Assembly (NCBI RefSeq): GCF_965363235.1
Contig: NC_134839.1
Span: 96,925,743 to 96,989,742, forward strand
DNA: 64,000 bases
Direction: 5' to 3'
Source: Mytilus galloprovincialis
Lineage: Eukaryota; Mollusca; Bivalvia; Mytilida; Mytilidae
Made by a program: the position numbers and the translations under genes. Positions 37,463 through 49,400 of this stretch are shown here, one piece after another (the first letter of the stretch is position 1; every line of letters starts with the position of its first letter). Under the pieces are notes generated by a model, which was not told the DNA's origin, did no database searches, and saw only the letters and a list, made by a program, of their open reading frames with translations.

Positions 37463-38814
37463 TAGTTGTCGTCTAGATATAAAAGTAATAAAAGGTATAG
37501 CGGATTTTTTTGGGGGGATTTAAATTAAACATTGTACCTGGTATGTCTTCTTCATTCGAAGCACAAACTAGTTATCTGTGAATAGTAACACATCGGTTAG
37601 AAACTTTTAGTTTTTTTACAGTTCAAAATGTCGTTAGTATTGTAGTATAAATGGCCTTTCACAAGAAATTTTATCAAGTACTTATTAAACTTGTTTCTTT
37701 TTGTCATTTATATTTTATAAACCACATCGTTCAAAATCATAATGACTAAACAAATGTTTATATAAATGTGATCTTTAATACTGGTCTAAATACACAAAAA
37801 CAACACTGGAAATATGTTGTGAGCGTATAGAGTAGTCTTCAAAATGTAAGCGTTTCTATTGACACTCGGTTTATATATATAAAAAAAAGATAAGAGCTGG
37901 GAGTGCGGAATCATATTTCAACAAATAATCTTTACATTTGAGAAAAATAGAATGACTCAAATTAGCAGATGGTGACTTCTCTGTCCCAGTTGTAAAAGCC
38001 TTTACTTATAAAATTATTACGTTTGAAAATACGCGTACATCAAATATATAGTCGAAGAAAGCTTCGGTGGATAAACCTTATTGGCATATTAATATTAAAT
38101 GTAAGGTTCAACGGCTTTACTTTGTATATCATGGGCTCAATTTTACTCATCTTATAATTAGGGCAATCGTGTTTGTTGTTTCAAACTATTGTGCAGCTTC
38201 TTTATTCAAATGTTCCTCCAGCTAATAGAAACTACATGTATGAATCTAATGAATATCTAAAAAATAAAAATGCTCAGTGCATGTTAGCTTCGGAACACTC
38301 AGTCGCACTGGTTTAGATGATTAAATAATTGGAGAAGTTTTCACTAAACTGGTCTCCTCGTTTAGATGGTTAATTCGAATTTCGCTCTTCTAATTCGACA
38401 TATGATCTTAACGATTTGGGTTTAAATAGATTTTAATTTCTCTGTCAGTTTTAAGTTTGTTTTGAAGTTTATTGTATTCAAACTCTTTTGAATTAATTGT
38501 TATCATTCTGTTTGATTTATTTTGCCTTCATAAATTTATTTTGTCGTTCTTTTCTTCTTTTTATTTGGGTAAACACAACAATTTTTGTATTATATCATTT
38601 TCATTTACATTGAATACAATACCACCATTTACTGCAATAGTAAATTAATTTCTGAATATTCAAAAATACAACAAGCAATGTACTGGATTTAGGTACATAT
38701 TTATAAACTTCTTTATAACTCTTAAATGCATTATAAATATTTAAATATAAATAAATCAGCAATTTTAATCTCAAGGTCCTTAAAGTTTCTTCAGTACATC
38801 TCATAATAAGGCAC
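37463..38814. other. Intergenic, nothing recognised
   Basis: AT-rich sequence without coding signal, repeats of the families above, or RNA genes that I can see. Confidence 0.5.
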
Positions 38815-39710
38815 AATGAACTACAGTCACCATGTACAAACGCTAAACATATTTTAAATAAGTCTAGTTATGTTTGCAAACAAATGGTACTGTTGTCAGG
38901 ATGATTATTTACATAGAATAGATGGTTTGTTCCCTTTTTTGTAATCGAAATTGTGTATGATCATGTATAGTAGGATGTACACAATTAAGGTATCTCGGAA
39001 TTCATGTGGGAACACATGGAAAAGGTAAGAATCTTGATAGTTAGTGTTATGATTTCAGACAACTCTTGTATTACACATGTTAAGAAATTTAGTTTTTTCG
39101 TGTAATAAATTAGTAATATACTTGATGCTTTTTTGACTTTATTGTCTAGCCCAAAATGTAACATGCATTTGTGTTATTTATCGAGTACAAATTAGAGTGC
39201 GCTTTCGAAAATCATACGGTGCAGTATACCGTTCTACAGCTACTAAGATCACTCTGTGCGTGTGGGTTTGTTTTGCTGTGGATGTGCTTATTTTGTGTCA
39301 TGGATTGATACCCCATATCCTTTGTTGTTCTATTCTTAAATAGGAAAACAAAATCTTTTCTGAATTTTGGGAACATATTTATAAGGTTCTGAATGTTCAA
39401 CCCTGTAATGCATTTTAAGTTTGTTTATGCTATTGTAGATCAGGAATTTTAATCGCAAAAGTAGACACAATGAACCAAATTCACATATAAACGCTACACA
39501 AATATCTATTTCATATAGTTCTATCTATTTTTAAATTTACAAACAAATGCATCTGTTGTCAAGATAATTATGTACATAGAATAGACCGATTGTGTTTTCC
39601 CTTTTAGACACACAATTTGATATAGTCCAGTTTAAAATAAGTACAATGTAAACAAGAAAGGTATGCCAGGAGTTGGGAGATACAAAATCAAAAAGGTAAG
39701 AAGTTGGTAC
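38815..39710 (+). repeat. Direct duplication carrying two candidate first exons
   Basis: 38815-39030 and 39470-39705 align along their length: ATGAACYA..CAC, AAACGCTA, CAAACAAATG, CTGTTGTCARGAT, ACATAGAATAGA, and a last 36 bp ending AAG|GTAAGA in both. In the second copy an ATG (39663) opens an 11-codon frame to that donor. In the first copy the aligned codon is ATC, though a later in-frame ATG (39016 region) remains. Confidence 0.65.
39663..39695 (+). CDS. Candidate first exon of the PR/SET gene
   Basis: ATG in fair context, 11 codons, then AAG|GTAAGA. Phase 0 suits the SET exon at 42868. It lies at the end of the duplicated block; the alternative is the matching exon end at 39024. Too short to prove from sequence. 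Confidence 0.4.
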
Positions 39711-42700
39711 AATGTAATCATTGCGAGGAACAATTTAAACAGCATATCATCACGATGTAAATACTTTTTTTGTTACAAATAAAAAAAGGTATCTTTTTAA
39801 TTCATTTCGTAAAAATACCCTGAGTAATACATTTTCCCACTACTTAATTTTAACTGGTTACGCCCTGTCTTAATACGGTATAATATATAATATCAATTGA
39901 AATATTAATAATAGAAACGTGGCATGATTGTCAATTATGATAACTTACACTTAAGGATGTATTATTCTGAAATTTCGGTCTCGTTGAAATCTTTTTTTTT
40001 GGAATTCTTTCAAAAACATGTAATACAAGTGGAAAATATCAATGAATTTAGAAAATATTATAACCATACATTTGTACTTACCTCTGTGAAAAAATAGTGT
40101 ATTTATGATAAGTAGTTTTTGAGTAATAAAATTTTAAAACCTATCAAGTAAGTTTCATTAGCCAAAATGTTGAGAAAATTGAACAAGAAATGATTTTACC
40201 AGAAACCTTGCATATACACCCCATACCCATTTTTTTCTTTTCCAATTTCTCAGATATGTATTTTTTCAATCCTGTGTAACAAAGAAGAAATAATATGCTT
40301 TTTTTTGTTCTATAATAAGAAAAATGCCAATTTGGCAAAATTGACAGCATGATAAATTTGACACGAAAAAGCATCACAATATGATAAAATGTTCTCATAA
40401 TAACACCTACCTATACATTTTTTAGTTAGATTTATTCAGATTGATCTACTTCAACTTTATCTAAAGTATGAAAATAGTTTGATTATATACCAAAAATAGG
40501 TAAAAGTGATGAGATTTGGGAAAGTTATCATTATTCAATTTGGATGCTTTCAAATGGCCGTAGAAAAGAAAGACGTGTACAACCATATGATTATTTCTTC
40601 ACCAATTGTTTTTTTTACAGTCATATTTTATAAACCCAAAAATCAGGTTAAGAACAAAAAAAAATCCTCAAGAAATGTTTGTCTCCTTAGAGGTGTACAT
40701 CCTTAGTTCAAATGACGTAGACGTTAATCAAGATTTGGTTGTGAAATGAAATTTATAAGAAGATCATAGAGATATATTATTAAGCATTTGGAAAGTTTAC
40801 TAAAAACGTTAACAGCAGTCTAAAATTTACGAGCTGTACATGGATGAACCGAAAGATGCTGTGAAAAAGCCAAAATATTTCATAAAATTCTAACCTTTGT
40901 TTGTGGAGCTACTGTTAACCGTTCCTTCACTTTTTCGTTTACTTGCCTACATGGCTAGCACTTTTACAATGAAATCAGGAATGCAATTGCATATGTTTTA
41001 CATTTTCAGTGTGTACACATACTAGAATTATGCTGATTGCGAGCAAAGTACAAATTCAGCCGCAGAATGTCTTCTTTAGCATTTTTGATGCTAATAATTG
41101 AGTATCATCTTCTCTATACAGGTATGGTATCTATTTTGTCTTAAGATTAGGTAGAAAAAAAAACATTAACTTTTTTGTTGTGTCATTATTCATTTTGGTT
41201 GACTTTTCACTGATGAGACGTCTTTTTAGTATTTAATTAAAATCCCAAAACCTAATCACGTCAAATAAAGAAAATTTGTGCAAATCCAAACTGCTTATAA
41301 TATATTAGGTATACTGGATAATAAGGTGATATTATATGTTAATAGTTGTATTTGTGAAATTCAAAGTAATAAATGTTTATTTTGTAATGGAAACACCACA
41401 CTTTACGGACTCTATAAATAACATCGCTGTACAAATTCGGATACAATATCCCATTATACTTCATAACCAGATCTTTGTATCTATCAAAATTAACAGATGT
41501 CACGAAAATGTATTCATATGTTATACATGTAGCTGCTGAAAATAGTTATATTAATCTAAGTTTTGAAATATATTTTGTTTTCTTTTTTTTCAGTTTGTTA
41601 TGATTGTGAAAACCCTGACTTGCCTATGGAAAATGGATTGTATGTTATTAAAAATGTCGAGGCATGTACATTATGTTCTAAGTGTTACTCAAACCACTAA
41701 CAAAAAATGGGCTACATTTTGTACAATTTGTACTCAAATTGCATTTTCCATCTTTCATGTTTGCATTATACACAGCTACTTTTGCATAGGTACTATTTCT
41801 GTACTAAAAATATGTAGTACTGGAAATTTACTTTTAATATTTAGTACTATTTCTCTACTTTAAAATAATTGTAATATTTAGGTACTTGTATTTTACAGTA
41901 CTTGATTTGTACTAAATATTTTGGTACAGAAATAATACAATATTCCATGTTTGAAAATCATAATTTTAAGAGATTTGAAACAGAAAAACTTTTATAAAAC
42001 TTTTATAAAAAATGCTGAAAATGTAACGGTAGCAACCAAAAATCTGTAGTACCTAAATTTCAAGTACAAATTAAGTACTGTAAAATGCAGGTACCTAAAT
42101 ATTACAATAATTTTAAAGTAACAAAATAGTAATGAATATTAAAAGTAGATTTCCAGTACTACAGATTTTTAGTACAGAAATAGTACCTATGCAAAAGTAG
42201 CTGTGTATAGTATATTTACTGTATCATTAATAATAAGTACAACGATGAAGACGACTAGATGATGATGAAATAATACCTTACAAAAAATGGAAGACCGCGT
42301 TACTTTGTTGAAAGGATCACTGGCTATCAATTTCTCAATTTTATTTTAATTAATTGAATATAGAAAACTAAAGACTAATCACCACAAACTCAACCAAAAA
42401 CTTAGAGTGATCTCAAGTGTTCAAGAAGGTGACTGATTTTAACAGTTTGTTCTGATGTTGTATTATAACACCACCGTCCCAGATTTAGGAAGGGTTGAGT
42501 ATTCACAAACATGTATAAATCCGCAACATTACAATGTGCATGTCCCAAGTCAGGAGCCTGTAGCTCAGTGATTGATATTAGTTGGTGTCTATAATAATTA
42601 ATTTTCGTTTATTGTTGTAGTATAAATAAGACCGTTGTTTTTTCTCTTTATTTTTTTTTAATACTGTGTTCTCCTGGTGTCTTTTATAGCTAACTTTTTA

Positions 42701-44819
42701 TTTTCTTCATTGTTGAAGGTCGTACTGTGACCTTTTATTATTTACGTTTTTGTCCGTTGGTCTTCGCGGTCTTTGGTCTAAAGATGTCTTATATACTGCA
42801 TGTCTTTTTTAAAGATATAAATGTAATTTTTCAACTATATCTACTATAACATACAGTTGTTTTTCAGACAGACATTGATAATGATGACCATGTTTTAGCT
42901 ACAACGCCACCTGGATTTTCTATAAGACAATCAACAATTTTTAATTCTGGTCTAGGTGTATTCGCAGAGACAACAATTCCAAAAGATACCAGATTGGGCC
43001 CATACGATGGAGTTTTATACAAAACACAACTCCCTGATATAAGTTGGGCATACACTTGGAGCGTAAGTGACGAGATGAAAGTGAAAATATTCACTTGAAT
43101 GGAAAGTTCAGATAAAGTTAATATAAGCAATTATAGAAAAAAACATACGGCTTCAACATACCGTATAGTCGGCTATAAAATAATAATATATGCATATTAT
43201 TTCGTCGAAATAATTTCAGATTTTATTTCATTCTTTACTTTCATTGTTTCGTTTAAAAAGGAATGATTTCGGGCGAATGCACAACACACCAAAATCGAAT
43301 GAGCTATCAAAAATATATTCAATAAATTCAAGGGACAGTACCTTTGATTGCCTTTAACGATGACATAAAACAAAACACTATACAGTGGATCAAGACGGTC
43401 ATGGGCGGCAACTTAAAGATTTTTCTATTGTGAAGGGTTTCGCGAATAAGATTATGATACAACAACAAACTATTTACTTACTTTATAAATAAAAATATGA
43501 TAATATATCCCTGCAGTCTATCAAAACTAGTCCGATAGTGAAAACCGTATACGTTCAGGTATTTCAAATCCAATTTTTTTATGGTAATATTTTCTTTACA
43601 AAGTACACGACTGTCGGCATTTACCTCACTGAAAGCTAAAAAAAAAATGCTTAAAACAGACTTATTAAGAAGGGATATAGTTACGATACTGTTGTCAGAT
43701 AATTAAGGATTGCATATTTTGACTTTAATATTGATTCACTTAAAGGGTCGTTGCATCGGAAATAAACACATTTATTCTAAAACCAGTTGTTGAAATGATA
43801 CGGGTTATGTTCTTCTCATATATTTTATGATGGTATAATACTAAACCCCTAACGGGAGGGATTTTACTTGATATGCATATGATGAAGACATAATCTTTCA
43901 ATCATTTTAATTGAGGTCTGGATCTGGCATGTCAGTAACTGCTAGTAGCCCTTTGTTAATTTATGTATCATTTTCCTTTTTATAGTTTCCTTTGTTACGT
44001 ATTCTGACATCGGAGTATTGTATGATTTTTAATTTTAGTTTCTTGTGTATATTTCGGAGTTTAATATGACATCCATTATCACTGAACTAGTAATTTTTGT
44101 TTAGGGGCCATCTGAAGCACACCTTCGGGTGAGGGAGTTTCTCACTGCATTGAAGACCCATTGGTGGCCTTCGGCTCTTACGGGTTGTTGTCTCTTTGAC
44201 ACATTCCCCATTTCCATTCTTAATTTTATAATTATTACTTTTATATTATAGATGTAACAACTGCACAGACTTACTTACTTTATACAACATCAAAACAATA
44301 TAAAAATCATAACAGTTATAATAGATTTTTTTTAAAATGTGTCTAAAATATAGTAACTGCAGCTTTGATAAAATTTCCATAATTCATGGAAAAAGTACTG
44401 TAAAACTAGGACATAACTGGTGAACTTTACTTCATACTTCATCTACACAAGATATAATTACATGTGCAATTGTCATACTCATACACTGTTCTATTCCTTA
44501 TTAGGTAAAATACGAGTCTGGAGAACGGATAAAGCACTATGTTGATGCTTCTCCTAAAACTCACTCCAGTTGGATAAGATATGTTAACTGTGCCAATACA
44601 GTGGACGAGGAAAATCTATACCTCCTCCAGTACAACTATGAGATATATTATGTGACTTATGAATGTATTAAACCTGGAACTGAACTACTGGTATGGTATG
44701 GGGATAGTTACGGTGAACACTTAGGACTTCACAGAACAGAGGAAGATTATCAAAAACGTTTTAATGAGCCTGATATCAGACAAGTCTTTGTCTCCACGAT
44801 TGCAAAATGTTCGTATTAA
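39663..44819 (+). CDS. PR/SET-domain protein, PRDM9-like, without zinc fingers
   Basis: Likely histone-lysine methyltransferase domain of the PRDM family. Secure exons: 42868-43062 and 44505-44819 (stop TAA), both phase 0. They encode GFSIRQSTIFNSGLGVFAE, LGPYDGV, a YTWS junction, YVDASPKTHSSWIRYVNCA, LQYNYEIYYVTYECIKPGTE and LLVWYGDSYG. These track the PRDM9 SET core, including the RYVNCA and LLVWYGD blocks, so binding and catalytic residues look kept. A candidate first exon, 39663-39695 (MPGVGRYKIKK, donor GTAAGA), joins in phase 0 and gives about 180 residues. That exon is tentative. The protein stops just after the SET core, so it has no zinc-finger array to direct it to DNA. Introns contain a foldback element and a truncated retroelement. 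Confidence 0.8.
41594..41698 (+). CDS. Orphan cysteine-rich exon-like segment
   Basis: A strong acceptor (poly-T then CAG, 41591-41593) is followed in one frame by CYDCENPDLPMENG, VEACTLCSKC and a stop at 41696-41698. Six Cys in about 34 residues look like a zinc knuckle or secreted Cys-rich fold. Its phase (1) does not match the SET exon downstream. It may be an alternative last exon or a decayed exon. Weak. Confidence 0.3.
41767..42209. mobile_element. Foldback MITE with about 165-bp inverted arms
   Basis: 41767-41930 and 42045-42209 are inverted copies (TATACACAGCTACTTTTGCA against TGCAAAAGTAGCTGTGTATA) with a loop of roughly 110 bp. It is built from TAGTACT/AGTACT-rich sequence and flanked by TATA, so TA or TATA may be the target duplication. 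It would fold into a long hairpin RNA if transcribed with the PR/SET gene. Confidence 0.85.
42528..42745 (-). repeat. Repeat R1, minus strand
   Basis: CATGTCCCAAGTCAGGAGCC start and CATTGTTGAAGGTCGTACTG end, the reverse of the R1 order at 55500-55930. It ends about 120 bp before the first SET exon. Confidence 0.7.
42868..43062 (+). CDS. PR/SET exon, N-terminal half of SET domain
   Basis: Acceptor TTTTTCAG ends at 42867; donor GTAAGT at 43063. 65 codons, phase 0 both sides. It carries GLGVFAETTIPKDTRLGPYDG and SWAYTWS. Confidence 0.88.
43651..44228 (+). mobile_element. 5'-truncated Penelope-like element copy in the PR/SET intron
   Basis: Aligns with the reverse complement of 58870-58130: it begins in the last codons of the reverse transcriptase (ACAGACTTATTAAGAAGGGA), passes GGGTTATGTTCTTCTCATAT and ACCCCTAACGGGAGGGATT, and ends at ACACATTCCCCATTTCC. 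Internally shortened relative to the 58-kb copy. Same strand as the gene. Confidence 0.85.
44505..44819 (+). CDS. PR/SET terminal exon
   Basis: Acceptor CTTATTAG ends at 44504. 104 codons plus TAA. It contains YVDASPK, RYVNCANT, LQYNYEIYY, CIKPGTELLVWYGD and a short basic tail ending in KCSY. AATAAA overlaps the stop, which may be chance. Confidence 0.9.
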   Translation, partial: VKYESGERIKHYVDASPKTHSSWIRYVNCANTVDEENLYLLQYNYEIYYVTYECIKPGTELLVWYGDSYGEHLGLHRTEEDYQKRFNEPDIRQVFVSTIAKCSY

Positions 44820-45342
44820 TAAATTATTGTTTGAGTAAACTACTGAGCATAACATTTATTGTATAGCAATGTTATTTTCAAGCTTACAAATATCTTATGG
44901 AGTACGCTTTTAACTTATGTCAATGTCAGTTTATGTTGAATTATCATTGTGTGGAAGTTTTTCTGTGAGTTGCGAATATAGGCGAAGTTTGACTTTGAGA
45001 ATGACTTGTTGTACTAACTAGTAAGTAGAATTCACCCACTTTTATGTATAACAAAATGTAGTTCAGGGTATGTTTCCATTAACCCACTTCTTAAGAAATA
45101 CGTTGACATTTCGATATAAGGATGCAGGCGGGCTTATTCGTGTCTTTCTAATACATCTGTTTATATTTTCTATAGACCTCTTTTCAATATAATAGGCTTA
45201 GACACCGTTTGTTTCAGTTTTCTGCTGTACAAAAATGCTCATGAATAATAGATACTTTTCAATTTGGTAATCAGTTTGTGTTTAGAAATATATATCTCAA
45301 CGAATGTATTCAGTCGGTTTTCTTCTTTTTTTTTAATTTCAG

Positions 45343-46117
45343 TTCCCCCACAGCCGCATACCTCAAAATGCTTCAAATTTTATAATATGTGTCCATTTAA
45401 GAACCCTCCAGGCTCTACAGGGAAACATACAAAGATGTGTCTGCCGGGGAAAACTTTTGATGTCTGTAGATACACGTTGTGTGAGGAAAATCCATGTACC
45501 AATATAGTCGACTGCAGACCATGTGCAGGTCTGTAATCGAATTGAATATGTAAACATTTATGTAATACAAATTTAAACACTGTAAAAAGAAATGGCAAAA
45601 ATCTGGAAGGAGAATATATTTTCTGTCACCTGCTTGACCACAATATTCTATTTCATCAAATTGGGGATCATAATACATGTTTTAAGGAAAAAAACATATG
45701 CACATCTACCTTAAAATTAAATGGTCTTTTTATATATTTCTACTCATTTAAAAAAAGTGCAGAATTGCAAATTGATCTATGACCATGGTTCAGTTAACTG
45801 GAACAAAAATTCAAAGTACTAGTTATAACAGGACAATAAACCTATTAAATCATATCTAATAAGGGAAATCGACTGTAGTGAACTGACATCTTACATATGG
45901 AATGACTGATAGTTGCAAAATTACAACGATATAATCTGTGTTATCGGGCTGACGTTTTTTTTTCTTTTTAGGATACTGTTTTCATGATGGAAAGTATATA
46001 CAACCAAACCACGAATTTTCCAAAGCGGATAACGTTAACTTCTGTTTATGTACAGATGATGGAATTTTGAAATGTACAATTCAACACAGTTCTTATGAAG
46101 ATATGTGTGTTTACTAG
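45343..46117 (+). CDS. Small cysteine-rich protein with VWC-like repeat, last two exons
   Basis: Exon 45343-45528 (acceptor AATTTCAG, donor GTCTGT) and exon 45972-46117 (acceptor TTTTTAG, stop TAG) join in phase 1. The first encodes a Pro/Cys-rich segment with eight or more Cys, including CLPGKTFDVC, LCEENPC and VDCRPC. The second encodes YCFHDGKYIQPN then CLCTDDGILKCT, which has the C-x-Dx-GxxY / CxC..GxxxC layout of von Willebrand type C repeats. Probably secreted and extracellular (family knowledge). The 5' exon with start and signal peptide was not found: entry phase 1 demands one. It is separate from the PR/SET gene, which ends in a stop 520 bp upstream. AATAAA at 46441 could serve as its poly(A) signal. 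Confidence 0.7.
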
Positions 46118-46446
46118 AAATATCCATGTATATTCTACACAGTATAGAGGCTGAATATTTCAAAAGATAGCTGTATGATTATAGAAACGTTGGTACATGC
46201 CGTAGTATTTACATATTGAACGTACAGTGTTTTTGTAATATAAAACAAAATTCAAGAATGCAAAGATTCCAGTATGGCAACAGCACAATTTTCAGTTCAG
46301 AAATTTTTTTAGATTTTATCAGATAATGATCAGATTCCATAAAGATTTTGACAATTTTAAGATAAATATCCATTATTATTTATGTCGAGTATTTTTGCAT
46401 TGGAACAACAACTTGTATGGAATACAAACGCAGATAAAAGAATAAA

Positions 46447-49400
46447 GAATAGAAAAATTTCTGAAAGCATACGTATTGCACTTTCTTTTTTATTATTTTG
46501 TTTGCACTTGTGTTTTCGTCACCCAATGTACTGTTAAGTTAATGGCGTTTTCTACACAAATTGTATTGTATGTTATGTATTTTCTTATTGTTAGTGATCG
46601 AGATTTCGAGATTAAAAATGGGGAAACTAGGGCCCTAGAAATAAATGTTACCTGGCTTTCCGAATATTCATGTGACTTGTCAAAGTTAGAGAATTTTGTT
46701 TTTTATCTGTTGAGTATTGTATTGTTGCCTCCTTGACGTTAGCATGCACATCTTTTTATTCCTCAAGTAAAAGCAACAAAAACTTTCTAAAACTGTTGTT
46801 AAACACGGCCGGTTTTCCCGAATAGTACTAGGCTGTTTCTTTTCGAATAATGGTAGACGACATGTTGCTTATAACATATACAAATTTGTAATAGTCACAT
46901 TCAAGGGCTAGGCATAAGCATAGCATGTATATCCAGTACGAACATAATTATAAAATAATCCAGGTTGGCTATGGAAAATAGGTCGACAGTATGAGCCGGT
47001 CTGTTATATTATTGAAATTCGAGGGTCTGAAAAACTTTCGTCATGTAAAAGGCAACCTTCAAAATATTGGCTATCAAGGATTCTAATAAAATTATATAAA
47101 AGTACACGTATTCCCTCTTTCGACTTGAGGCAGCATAACTGTCCCCATTTTATGAATGGACGAACAGACGTGGTTGCGTATTTTAACGTTCTTAACAGCC
47201 AAACAGACGATCATACATCATACAAACCTAGGACCATTATCATTTTTCATCAGAGTTTTTGCATGACAAATGGACACATCACAGTAAAACAACCAAACTT
47301 TTGACACACGCATAACAAACAAAAATCACCACGAACGATTTCCGAACGTACTAGGGTAGCCTTATGAGCATGTAGTAGTGTTCAATTTATATGTTGTCAG
47401 ATGTGACCGGTATTCCTCTTATTGTAAACATTTGTATTTTACCCTATTTGAAATTGAATTCAGACCCTAAAAAGATCTGTCAACGTAATGGTATAAAACT
47501 AGGTATTTTTTTCCTTTAATGTAAAATGTTCATATGTTTCTGTCGATTCTTTTTGTTGTTGCATATTTATGAGTTTAAAGTTCCAAAATTACGAAAAATA
47601 ATTAAAGCATATGCAACAAAATCCTTGGCGAATGATCAAACCTCAAGTTGAAATTTCCGTTCCCACCACGTCGTGGACATAGTTATATTATGTTACAAGG
47701 TTATTTCCTGTATTTACATTTAAATAATGATATGCCACAGGGAAAACTGTTACGTAATTTATAAAAACTGCAAGGGAATTTCATGGGGGAAAGTGTTTCT
47801 GATATCTTCCATTTTCATTTAATTATAAGTATTGTGATATGCTTACTTCTTCAGTAAAGGAAGTAATCGCGGAAGTAAATATCAAATGGAATTGTATTTA
47901 ATCTTCCTACAGCTGTTCTTATTTATAATCTGGAGTATTTTTGGATAACGATAAAAAGTTAAAATATTTAATTCTGTAATCGATCTTTCTACTTTACAAA
48001 TAGTTAGATACAAGGTGGTAGATATTAACACGAAACAATAAACGTAAAAACTCTAAATTTTAAAAACATGAAACTTTTTTTTGTCAAGACCCCACCAAGA
48101 GCATGTTAATATATACAGTAAAAACAACAATAACAGTTATAGTTTTTGACTAAGCAAGTCGGAATATATTATTTAATCTGCACGGCTCGGATGACTTTAA
48201 TTAACCCAAACGACGTAGGATTTCGGATTAAAGGGTCCTCCCGACCGTGCAGATTAAATGATATATACCGATTTGATTGGCCAATAAACGATTTAACAAA
48301 TGTCATCTTCAATTTACGTGAACTTTTTCCTCAATCCACGGCTCATAGGAAAGTTTATTGTAGGGTAAAGAGAGGGGAAATGCGATTTTGTGTAGTTTTT
48401 ACCTAAATTGTTACATTATTTGAAGAATTGCAATTTAATCGTAGATTTTTTTTATCGTTTCTGTTGAATATACATGTATTCACAATTTTATATAAATCAG
48501 TGAAACACATCTTTTCTTATTAAATGATACGATAAAAGTTGAAGAGCATTGAGGATCCAAAATTCCAAAATGTTGTGCCAAATACGGCTCAGGTAATCTA
48601 TGCCTGGGATAAGTTTTTCGTAAAATTCAAAGTTTTGTAAACAGGAAATTTATAAAAATGACCACATTATTGATATTCATGTCAACACCAAAATGTTGAA
48701 TTAAATTCGATTAAAAAATAGTCACTAAATATATTATTATATAGATATCTAAATAGTCGGAATACATTCCATTGAACACAAAACTAATCCAAATCAGATT
48801 TTTTTTATTTTAATATTCTTAAATGCATTCTTTTTTTGGTAGAAATTACGAAAACATAACTATAATATGGTTTGTTTGTGAAAGTTTAACATTGATTTAA
48901 GATTTACATTGTACAAAAAATATTATAAAATATTTGATGTCCCACCCTTTGATTGCAAAACATCATTATCATGTTTAAGCACAAAATCGTCATAAATAAA
49001 ATGTTTTTAGTCTGCTACACTAGTACACAAACCACGCTATAGGTTTGGTTAAATAAATCAAATTAATAAGTTTTTAATGAATAAAATAAGTTTATATGTA
49101 GATCAGCTGGAATATAAAATTTCTTTTTAATTATTAATTTCATAATACACAAATAAACATTTTGTATCAAATTTTATCATCACGATGAAGAAATAAATAA
49201 AGATATTTAGAAATTTCTATATCCCAAAATAGAACGTATATATTTATTGGTCTGTACCGATTTATTCGGGAAGTTATTCAATGACCGACCGTTGAATCGC
49301 TTATATATGTTATATAAGGCAATGGTTTTTTCCCTTCCTAAGTGATGACAATGTGAATGCCTGTTTTCTATGTTTGATTTAGTTTAAACTGAAAAAAATA

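Noticed and set aside
41600..41863. 87-codon ORF over the Cys-rich segment
   Set aside because: Different frame from the Cys-rich reading and runs into the foldback element.
44818..44823. AATAAA overlapping the PR/SET stop codon as poly(A) signal
   Set aside because: Would leave almost no 3' UTR and such hexamers are frequent in this AT-rich DNA; not called.
48146..48406. 86-codon ORF as a small gene
   Set aside because: Spans the inverted repeat and has no splice context or recognisable domain.
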